DNA of 14,618 nucleotides, taken from the NCBI RefSeq assembly GCF_946221515.1, contig NZ_CAMJVK010000037.1, positions 1-14,618 on the forward strand. Direction: 5' to 3'. This DNA comes from an uncultured Fenollaria sp. (GTDB taxonomy: Bacteria; Bacillota; Clostridia; Tissierellales; Peptoniphilaceae). The notes beneath the pieces were generated by a model, which saw only the letters and a list, made by a program, of their open reading frames with translations, did no database searches and was not told the DNA's origin. Position 1 is the stretch's first letter. Every line of letters starts with the position of its first letter. The position numbers and the translations under genes are program-made. Below are positions 1 through 6,240 of the stretch, piece by piece.

Positions 1-14
1 ATTGATTTATTTAT

Positions 15-1808
15 TTACTTACTTTCTATGAATCTAATGATTTTGTATATGCTTAGTGCAAGGTCTTCTCTTGTGTATGTGCTTGTCGCGTTATAATTGT
101 CTTGACTTTCGCCATTAACAAGGCCTAGCTCGTCCATGTACTTAACTTGATCAAGTGCCCATGAAGCGATTTTGTCTTGGTCTTTGTAATTAAAGTTTTT
201 TACTTTTGGCATATTGATCTTGTGTTCTTTTATGAAGTTATAGATGACTGAGGCAAACTCTTGGCGTGTGATCTTTTGTGTTGCCTTTACTGTTTTGTCT
301 GGGTAGCCTTTGTAGATGCCGTATGTTAGTGCCCATGTCATTGCATCTGCGTACCACTCGTCTCCTTTTATGTCCTCGTAGTCGATAAGGCCAACGGATT
401 TATCTTTGGAGATGGTCATAAGGACTTGTGCTAGCATGGCACGATTGATGGCTAATTTGCCTTTGAACTCTGTGTCTGAAACGCCGCTAAGTACGCCTCT
501 TGCGATAAGCTCTCTGATCGCTTCGCCTTTTTCGCCGTCTGGCAAATCTCTGTGCTGAACTAGTCTAAGTGCTTGTGCTGGCGCTAGTATGCCGTAGTCT
601 TGTTTTGCTTCTCTTTTTGTTTCTTTTTTATCTACTTTATCATTTTTGCTTAGCTTTGTATTTTTTTCATTGCTTTCGTTTTTCTTATCTTTATTATATC
701 TATCATATCTATCATTTCTATGATTTCTATTATTTTCTTTATCTTTTCTCTCTGGCATTGCTTCTTTTTCTTTAGTATCTGGTTTTTTATTATTGTCTTG
801 AGTATTATCTTTCTCTTTATCGCTTGGCTTTGTATTATTATTTTCTTCTGCTTTTTTATCTTCTTTTACTATTAGCTTTTGATTTTCTAGTGTTAATTCT
901 GTATCGTCTGTGAATTTTAATTTGATTTTGCCAGACTTTTCGCCTACTGTCTTTGTGTCTCTCGCTGATTCGTCTGTAACTGTGGCGTGGTCTATATGGC
1001 CTTGGTAGCCTTGTTTATTTGCTACGGAGTCTTTTATTTTAACGCCGTCTTTCCAATTAACTTCTGCGTTTTTATTAACTGTAATGTCTTGTGCTTCAAT
1101 TTTGTCTTTTATCTCGTTAACTATAGCGTTTCTAAATGGTATTCTTAACCAGATGAAGGCTTCTTTATCCTCGCAAGCTGCTTTACTGATTCTTATGCCT
1201 GACTCTTTAGTATGCATATCACCTAGCTTTGTTTCATCATTTAGCTTAAGTGATTTTTTAATACCTTCGATGATCATCTCGCTGATAGCGTGTTTATAAT
1301 CTGCTTCGGGTGTTCCAGTAAGTGTATTTACTAAGTCTATGTCCTTCTCCTCATTAATTCTCATTTTATCTACTTTTTTATCTATAAGTAAATCGCTGAT
1401 AGCTCCTGCTAAGCTCATCATGTCTATTTCTTCAAATGTTTTGTCTTTATCTAATATTGTAAATGACAATTGATAGTGAGCAACGTACTTATTTGGATCT
1501 TGATTTTCTTCTACATTGGCAACTTTATTAAGTCTAAGCATGTAATCGTCATTTTTTGTATTAACGCTTTCAATTTTATTTTTAAGCGCCTCTTCAAGCT
1601 CTTTTATAGCGTCTTCATGTGTTTGGCAGCCAGCAACTGTTTCTGCTTTTGCTTCTTCTTTTTCTACTTCTTCTGAAGCTACCACCGTCTCAACATTCTT
1701 CGCATCTGTCATGTCTGCTTCAACGCTCTCTGCCTTGATGTACTCGAATTGTGATAGTGCAAAGGCAATGATGAATACTAAGGAAATAATTCTTTTTAAT
1801 TTGTTCAT
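15..1808 (-). CDS. SLH-domain surface protein with charged linker
   Basis: A 597-aa exported protein, probably held on the cell wall. Residues 1-26 form a signal peptide (KR-rich start, hydrophobic core, probable cut after IKA). Residues 27-315 form a domain I do not recognise, with only two cysteines (C61, C212). Residues about 315-403 are a low-complexity Lys/Asn/Asp/Glu linker with an Arg/Asn/Tyr patch. Residues about 420-592 form three S-layer homology repeats; typical SLH signals are the NRAM/TRQE/TRED segments and WYADAMTWALTYGIYKGY. SLH domains bind pyruvylated secondary wall polymer, so the N-terminal part should be displayed outward. The start is supported by an AAGAGAGGAG ribosome site 7 nt upstream. 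It has its own promoter and long leader and does not follow from pncB, which ends in a terminator. The stop lies 15 bases from the window edge, so no terminator is visible. The SLH call is firm; the N-terminal role is unknown. Confidence 0.88.
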   Translation of the reverse strand: MNKLKRIISLVFIIAFALSQFEYIKAESVEADMTDAKNVETVVASEEVEKEEAKAETVAGCQTHEDAIKELEEALKNKIESVNTKNDDYMLRLNKVANVEENQDPNKYVAHYQLSFTILDKDKTFEEIDMMSLAGAISDLLIDKKVDKMRINEEKDIDLVNTLTGTPEADYKHAISEMIIEGIKKSLKLNDETKLGDMHTKESGIRISKAACEDKEAFIWLRIPFRNAIVNEIKDKIEAQDITVNKNAEVNWKDGVKIKDSVANKQGYQGHIDHATVTDESARDTKTVGEKSGKIKLKFTDDTELTLENQKLIVKEDKKAEENNNTKPSDKEKDNTQDNNKKPDTKEKEAMPERKDKENNRNHRNDRYDRYNKDKKNESNEKNTKLSKNDKVDKKETKREAKQDYGILAPAQALRLVQHRDLPDGEKGEAIRELIARGVLSGVSDTEFKGKLAINRAMLAQVLMTISKDKSVGLIDYEDIKGDEWYADAMTWALTYGIYKGYPDKTVKATQKITRQEFASVIYNFIKEHKINMPKVKNFNYKDQDKIASWALDQVKYMDELGLVNGESQDNYNATSTYTREDLALSIYKIIRFIESK

Positions 1809-1825
1809 TTTAAAACTCCTCTCTT

Positions 1826-1898
1826 AAGCCTTAATTTGTCGGCTCGTGTATTAAATAATGCATAAGCGCCCATAAATCTAAGGCTTGACCCTGCCTTA
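1826..1898 (-). promoter_or_regulatory. Leader of SLH gene with two mutually exclusive hairpins
   Basis: Read on the minus strand, the leader holds TAAGGC (1898-1893), AAGCCTTA (1886-1879) and TAAGGCTT (1833-1826). The middle segment can pair with the first (6 bp, 8-nt loop) or with the last (8 bp). The last segment directly abuts the ribosome-binding site at 1816-1825. The two pairings exclude each other, as in leader-switch architectures. I recognise no known riboswitch class, so the regulatory role is inference from complementarity alone. Confidence 0.35.
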
Positions 1899-1922
1899 TA
1901 TATTACTTGCGATTGCTAAATA

Positions 1923-1967
1923 ATTATAACATTTACGGAGTTCGAAATTGTTTACAAAACATTTACA
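1923..1967 (-). promoter_or_regulatory. Promoter of SLH gene, with direct repeats at the -35
   Basis: An extended -10 (TG-T-TATAAT on the minus strand) occupies 1928-1923. The position 17 bp upstream (ACAATT) is a poor -35. Just above it are two copies of TGTAAA (1967-1962 and 1956-1951) spaced 11 bp apart, one helical turn. Such an arrangement suits a dimeric response regulator of the OmpR/PhoP type acting as an activator; the regulator itself is not identified. The predicted leader is about 108 nt. Confidence 0.5.
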
Positions 1968-1982
1968 ATTTTAATTATGCTA

Positions 1983-1995
1983 ATGGCATTGCCAT
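1983..1995. repeat. Short perfect palindrome upstream of SLH promoter
   Basis: ATGGCA-T-TGCCAT is a 6-bp inverted repeat with a one-base centre, followed by further ATGG/CCAT copies up to about 2010. It lies between the pncB terminator and the SLH promoter, so it could be a regulator site. It has no T-tract and is not a terminator. Confidence 0.3.
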
Positions 1996-2034
1996 ATTTA
2001 TGGTAATGGCTGCGCTATAACTATAGTGTGGCAT

Positions 2035-2067
2035 AAAAAAGCTCTCTGAGTTTGTCTCAAAGAGCTT
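2035..2067 (-). terminator. Rho-independent terminator of dnaX-pncB operon
   Basis: On the minus strand a 12-bp stem (AAGCTCTTTGAG with CTCAGAGAGCTT, one G-U pair) closes a 5-nt loop and runs straight into six T's. It starts 7 nt after the pncB stop, marking the end of the six-gene operon. Confidence 0.92.
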
Positions 2068-2073
2068 CCTATA

Positions 2074-3519
2074 CTAATGTTTTTTATTAAGCATATCATT
2101 TTTAATTGTCCAAAGCTTTTTGCTTAGGTCGACGTAGTACTCGTGCGGATTTTCAAGTCTCTTGACTTCGTCCCAAAGCTTATCGACTTCTTCTAATGAA
2201 TACTTTTGCACTTCGTCGATTGTCTTCTTATTATATACTAATTTACCTTTGTCGAAGATTTTCTTTAGTAGCGGCACTGCTGTGTAGTTTTTAAGTGTTT
2301 TCTTCTTCCAAGTGTATAATGGATGGAAGATCTCGATATCTTTTGTGAAGTCGATCTCTTCATCATGTGTTGTAACGATGTCGGCAAGCGCCTTTCCTGT
2401 TTCGTTATCGTATAATCTATATAGCTTTTTAAAGCCGGGTGTGGTGATTTTTTCGACGTCGCCACTGATTTTGATCTTGTATATCTCTTTGCCGTCTTTG
2501 AATGTGGATACAAGTTTGTATACGCCGCCAAAAACTGGTTCGCTTCTTGATGTGATCAGTCTTTCGCCAACACCAAAGCCATCGATTTGGGCGCCTTGAC
2601 CAAGTAGGTCTTTGATCACATACTCGTCTAGTGAGTTTGAGACCATTATCTTAACTTCTGGGTAACCCGCTTCGTCAAGCATCTTTCTCGCTTTTTTCGA
2701 TAGATAAGCAAGGTCACCTGAGTCTATCCTGATGCCAACGCCTTCATGACCATTGGCACGGAGCTCGTCAAAAACCTTTATCGCGTTTGGTATGCCTTCT
2801 TCGAGTGTATTGTATGTGTCAACGAGTAAAACACAGGAGTCTGGATAAACTTTCGCGTAGGCTCTAAAGGCTTCTAGCTCTGTATCGTACATTTGTACCC
2901 ATGAGTGGGCCATGGTGCCTGTGGCTGGAACGCCGAAGAACTTGTCTGTGATAGTATTTGCTGTGGCTTTAGCACCGCCGATGTAGGCTGCTCTTGCGCC
3001 AAGTATCGCTGCTTCACTCGCTTGAGCACGTCTCGAGCCAAATTCTGAGATGGCTCTACCCTTAGCTACTCTAACTATCCTGCTTGCCTTTGTCGCTATC
3101 AAGGATTGGTAGTTTATCGTAAGAAGTATCATTGTCTCCATGATTTGCGCTTCTTTAACCGGGCCCTTGACTATGATGATGGGTTCCTTTGGAAATACTG
3201 GTGTTCCCTCTTCTACAGCCCATACATCGCAGGTGAATTTGAAATTTCTTAAAAAGTCCAAAAATTCTTCTGAGAATATCTTTTTGCTTCTGAAATAATC
3301 TATATCATCTTCTGTAAATTTAAGATTTTCTATATATTCAATGACTTGCTCAAGTCCTGCGGCGATGGCGAAGCCACCATTGTCAGGGACTTTTCTAAAA
3401 AACATATCGAAGACTGCCTCTGTATCTGCCACGCCATTGGCAATGTAGCCGTTGGCCATGGTGAACTCGTAGTAGTCCGCCAGCATCGATAGGTTTATGC
3501 TTTTATTATCTTTATTCAT
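2074..3519 (-). CDS. pncB: Nicotinate phosphoribosyltransferase
   Basis: Cytosolic enzyme of NAD salvage (Preiss-Handler route). It joins nicotinate to PRPP, giving nicotinate mononucleotide and pyrophosphate, with ATP hydrolysis coupled through a phosphohistidine. The 481-aa length fits the long bacterial form. Visible family signatures are YYEFTMANGY near the N-terminus, FGSRRAQ (160-166), the GTMAHSW segment with the candidate phosphorylated His205, RIDSGDL (264-270) and GFGVGERL (314-321) in the phosphate-binding region. The start has a GGGAGG site lying inside the last codons of fni, and only one base separates the fni stop from the pncB ATG, so translation is probably coupled. It is the last gene of the operon, 7 nt before a strong terminator. 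Its place downstream of recR/murI is not the usual setting for pncB. Confidence 0.96.
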   Translation of the reverse strand: MNKDNKSINLSMLADYYEFTMANGYIANGVADTEAVFDMFFRKVPDNGGFAIAAGLEQVIEYIENLKFTEDDIDYFRSKKIFSEEFLDFLRNFKFTCDVWAVEEGTPVFPKEPIIIVKGPVKEAQIMETMILLTINYQSLIATKASRIVRVAKGRAISEFGSRRAQASEAAILGARAAYIGGAKATANTITDKFFGVPATGTMAHSWVQMYDTELEAFRAYAKVYPDSCVLLVDTYNTLEEGIPNAIKVFDELRANGHEGVGIRIDSGDLAYLSKKARKMLDEAGYPEVKIMVSNSLDEYVIKDLLGQGAQIDGFGVGERLITSRSEPVFGGVYKLVSTFKDGKEIYKIKISGDVEKITTPGFKKLYRLYDNETGKALADIVTTHDEEIDFTKDIEIFHPLYTWKKKTLKNYTAVPLLKKIFDKGKLVYNKKTIDEVQKYSLEEVDKLWDEVKRLENPHEYYVDLSKKLWTIKNDMLNKKH

Positions 3520-3520
3520 C

Positions 3521-4558
3521 TTAATCCTCCCATAGATCTTTTAATCTGCCCTCTAATTTGTATCTCACATGCTTTAGCTCGCCTGTATTGCGCGAAGACG
3601 TGATGAGCATGAGCTTTCTGAGCTTATCTGAAAAGCTATTGATATAGTCCGCGCTCGCCTCGTATGAGCCGTGGTAGACGTATTTTAATAGCTCGCCACC
3701 GAGCGCAACGACGTCTGCACCTATAACGTAGGCTTTAAAGGCATCCATCGCAGTCCTTATGCCGCCTGAGGCGATTAGGGTAAATTTGTACTTCTTCTTA
3801 AGCTCCCTCGCATATAGTATAGAGAGCGCTGTTGGCGTGCCAAAGTCGAAGATATCCGAGAAATCTTCGGCAGCGTTCGCCATGGACTCGATCCTGGCAA
3901 AGTTTGTGCCGCCTGCGCCTGATATGTCGATGTATTTGACACCGAGTTTAGCGAGATCCTCGATATTCCTTTGATTCATGCCAAAACCGCATTCTTTCAC
4001 TATGACGGGCAGCTTAAAATACTTAAGTGCCGCCTCGATGTTCTTCATATAGCTAGTGAAATCCCTGTCACCCTCGCCATTAATGAGCTCTTGAAAAGCA
4101 TTTAGATGTATGCAGATGGCGTTGGCATCGATTAAATCAACTGCCTTCTTCATCACATCCAAATTCGCTGTAGCGCCGACATTGGCTATAAGGTAGCCGT
4201 CTTTGTTGACCTCACGTGCAATGGTGAATGTTTCAGGGAACTTCTTGTCAACAACAGCTATCTTCTCGCTTCCAAGCATCATAGGTATATTAAAGTCACG
4301 TGCGAGCCTAGCTAAAATCTCGTTGATTCTAAGCGCCTTTTCGGTGCCGCCAGTCATCGCGTTTATGTAAAAAGGACGAGAAAAGTTTCTGTTGAAGAAT
4401 TTCTTTTCAAGCCTAACCTCGTCTATGGAAAGCTCAGGAAGAGAGTTGTTGTCGATGAAGACATCTGAAAGAAGCGTGTCAGTCCCACCATCTTCCGCTC
4501 TTAGGAAGTTTGTTAGATGCAGGTCCTTGATCCTTTCTTTGTAATCAATCTTTTTCAT
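3521..4558 (-). CDS. fni: Isopentenyl-diphosphate delta-isomerase, type 2 (FMN)
   Basis: Interconverts isopentenyl and dimethylallyl diphosphate using reduced FMN and Mg2+, supplying both five-carbon units for isoprenoids such as undecaprenyl phosphate. The 345-aa length is normal. Family motifs in order: NAMTGGT (66-72), LGSEK (95-99), HLNAFQEL (151-158) with the conserved Gln-Glu pair, GEGDRDF (161-167), SGAGGTNF (213-220) and ASGGIRT (263-269) plus GADVVALGGELL for flavin phosphate binding. These make it the TIM-barrel type 2 enzyme, not the unrelated Nudix type 1. An AGGAGGA site precedes the ATG, and the murI stop codon overlaps that site, leaving 8 nt between the genes. No mevalonate-pathway genes occur in the window, so the source of the substrate cannot be told from here. 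Confidence 0.95.
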   Translation of the reverse strand: MKKIDYKERIKDLHLTNFLRAEDGGTDTLLSDVFIDNNSLPELSIDEVRLEKKFFNRNFSRPFYINAMTGGTEKALRINEILARLARDFNIPMMLGSEKIAVVDKKFPETFTIAREVNKDGYLIANVGATANLDVMKKAVDLIDANAICIHLNAFQELINGEGDRDFTSYMKNIEAALKYFKLPVIVKECGFGMNQRNIEDLAKLGVKYIDISGAGGTNFARIESMANAAEDFSDIFDFGTPTALSILYARELKKKYKFTLIASGGIRTAMDAFKAYVIGADVVALGGELLKYVYHGSYEASADYINSFSDKLRKLMLITSSRNTGELKHVRYKLEGRLKDLWED

Positions 4559-4566
4559 AGTTCCTC

Positions 4567-5322
4567 CTAGATTTCTATATAATCTTCTATATTAAGTTTT
4601 TTGTCTATATCAAGAGTCCTTAGACTATGGATATAGATGTCTTTGCCCTTAGTTGTGTAGATATTGAAGTCGCCTTTTTTAAGTCCACTCGCGTCAAAGC
4701 TATGGGCAAGGAGCTTCGCAGGCATGATAAAATCTACTTCGGGCATCAGCTCTTTGAAGATGGCGTCAATGAACTCGTAGTGAGTGCAGCCCAAAATTAA
4801 GGTCTTGTAGCCGCCGTCATCGATGCGCCTTTTGTAGTCAAGCACTTCCTCTTCGATGATGTCCCTGTTCTCGTCGAAGTCCTCGATAAGCGCCGCAAGA
4901 GATGCGCTCGCCATCTCTAGTAAATCATCTGTACCAATGGCCTTGAGCCTATTGTAATACTCTTTCGAAGCTATGGTGAACTTCGTCGCAAGTATCGCCG
5001 CTTTATTAAGTGCAAGCCTATTTACCTCGTCAATAGTTGGCGTAACTATATTATAGAGCTTAATCTTGTGTGTGTAGCCGGTATTAAGTATCGCACTACT
5101 CATGGTATTACAAGCGACAAGGCAGTCAGTAACGCCCTTTTCATATAAGAAGTCCAAAATATGCTCCATACAAGAAAGGATTTCGTCACGACTCATATTG
5201 CCATAAGGCACTCTGATATTGTCCCCGAAGTAATTTATTTCAATCTCATTATTCAGCTTAAGGAGCTCACGAACAACGGATAAGCCCCCTATACCTGAAT
5301 CAATAACTGCTAATTTCTTCAT
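4567..5322 (-). CDS. murI: Glutamate racemase
   Basis: Makes D-glutamate from L-glutamate for the second residue of the peptidoglycan stem peptide, by a cofactor-independent two-cysteine mechanism. With the start used here it is 251 aa. It shows DSGIGGLSV (8-16), VPYG (38-41), ACNT with catalytic Cys71, and GCTHY with the second catalytic Cys179 and His181. The frame stays open upstream to 5370, but the extra 16 residues lie inside recR and do not resemble the family, which begins directly with the KKLAVIDSG strand. The chosen ATG is one base after the recR stop. No strong ribosome site is seen in front of it, so initiation is probably coupled to termination of recR. The next gene, fni, follows after 8 nt. 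Confidence 0.94.
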   Translation of the reverse strand: MKKLAVIDSGIGGLSVVRELLKLNNEIEINYFGDNIRVPYGNMSRDEILSCMEHILDFLYEKGVTDCLVACNTMSSAILNTGYTHKIKLYNIVTPTIDEVNRLALNKAAILATKFTIASKEYYNRLKAIGTDDLLEMASASLAALIEDFDENRDIIEEEVLDYKRRIDDGGYKTLILGCTHYEFIDAIFKELMPEVDFIMPAKLLAHSFDASGLKKGDFNIYTTKGKDIYIHSLRTLDIDKKLNIEDYIEI

Positions 5323-5323
5323 A

Positions 5324-5905
5324 TTACATGTCGACACGATTGTCGATCGCCTTTCTGATAGTTTCTGCATCGTAGTAGCTTAGGTCAGCGCCCATCGGCA
5401 CGCCGGTACCTATCCTAGTCACCTTGACGCTCTTGTCAGGGATGTTCTCCTTGATGTAATTCGCTGTCGCAGTACCCGCAATGTCTGGGTCAGTCGCAAT
5501 GATGAGCTCTTTTACACTGCCGTCAAGCCTTTGGAATAGCTCAGGAATGTTGATCTCCTCAGGTCCTATGCCCTCAAGCATGTTGATGGTGCCGCCTAAA
5601 ACGTGATAAAGACCGTTATAGCCGCCCTCTTTGTCGAGGCGCATAACATTCTCTTCCTTTTCTACTACTAATATGGTAGAGTGGTCTCTGTCCTCGTCAG
5701 AGCAGATGCCGCAGACGTCAGCTTCACTGTAGTTACAGCAAATCTTGCATCTGTGAATATTTTCAAGAGTCTCCTCGATGTCCCTCGCTAGGCTCATGGC
5801 CTTGTCCTTATTATTCAAAAGGTAATAAGCGAACTTTATCGAAGACTTCGAGCCAAATTGCGGAAAAGACTCTAAATTGCTAACTAGCTTATCTAGCCTA
5901 TCCAT
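5324..5905 (-). CDS. recR: Recombination mediator RecR
   Basis: A ring-forming DNA-binding protein that acts with RecO (and RecF) to load RecA on single-stranded gaps. At 193 aa it is close to the usual 195-200. The N-terminal region holds the helix-hairpin-helix part. A four-Cys zinc site follows (C53-x2-C56-x8-C65-x2-C68) and leads into the EDRDHSTILVVE start of the Toprim domain. VLGGTINMLEGIGPEEINI and ATDPDIAGTATA are the characteristic Toprim segments. The ATG shares one base with the ybaB stop (TAATG), with an AGGA site inside the end of ybaB, which indicates translational coupling. The dnaX-ybaB-recR order is one of the most conserved bacterial gene strings and supports all three calls. 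Confidence 0.97.
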   Translation of the reverse strand: MDRLDKLVSNLESFPQFGSKSSIKFAYYLLNNKDKAMSLARDIEETLENIHRCKICCNYSEADVCGICSDEDRDHSTILVVEKEENVMRLDKEGGYNGLYHVLGGTINMLEGIGPEEINIPELFQRLDGSVKELIIATDPDIAGTATANYIKENIPDKSVKVTRIGTGVPMGADLSYYDAETIRKAIDNRVDM

Positions 5906-6231
5906 TATAGTCCTGGAATACCTAGGCCGCCAGTTAATTTGCCCATCTCAGAGTTCATAAGATCGTCAGCCTTAGCTATAGCCTCGTTTACTGCGACCAT
6001 GATTAGGTCTTCAAGCATTTCAACGTCGTCTGGATCAACAACTTCTGGATCTATGGTGATGGACTTGATCTCTTTCTTACCAGTGATTTCGACTTTCACC
6101 ATGCCCTTATCTACTTCTAATATAGTAGCTTCAATCTCTTCTTGCTTTTTTTGCATATTTTCTTGTGCTTTTTTAAGCTGCTTCATCATGTTATTCATGT
6201 TGCCGCCCATTTGTGGGAATCCTCTTTTCAT
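5905..6231 (-). CDS. ybaB: YbaB/EbfC-family nucleoid-associated protein
   Basis: A small dimeric DNA-binding protein thought to coat or bend the nucleoid. At 108 aa it has the family layout: a Gly/Met/Asn-rich start, a long basic helix (MKQLKKAQENMQKKQEEIEA), a beta-hairpin containing KVEITGKKEIKSITIDPEV, then a second helix and a Gly-rich tail ending GGLGIPGL. An AGGAGG site, overlapping the dnaX stop, lies 6 nt before the ATG. Nine bases separate it from dnaX, and its stop overlaps the recR start by one base. The family call is firm; the exact cellular role is not settled for any member. Confidence 0.95.
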   Translation of the reverse strand: MKRGFPQMGGNMNNMMKQLKKAQENMQKKQEEIEATILEVDKGMVKVEITGKKEIKSITIDPEVVDPDDVEMLEDLIMVAVNEAIAKADDLMNSEMGKLTGGLGIPGL

Positions 6232-6240
6232 AATTACCTC

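Noticed and set aside
569..1676. Plus-strand open frames across the SLH gene
   Set aside because: Their Phe/Leu/Tyr-rich products come from reading the Lys/Asn-rich linker backwards; no ribosome site or homology is seen.
1809..1920. Known riboswitch (e.g. c-di-GMP or preQ1) in the SLH leader
   Set aside because: The conserved cores of these classes are not seen; only the complementary segments support regulation.
4567..5370. Longer murI start at 5370
   Set aside because: The extra 16 residues lie in recR and do not look like the family; the internal ATG one base after the recR stop matches the usual N-terminus.
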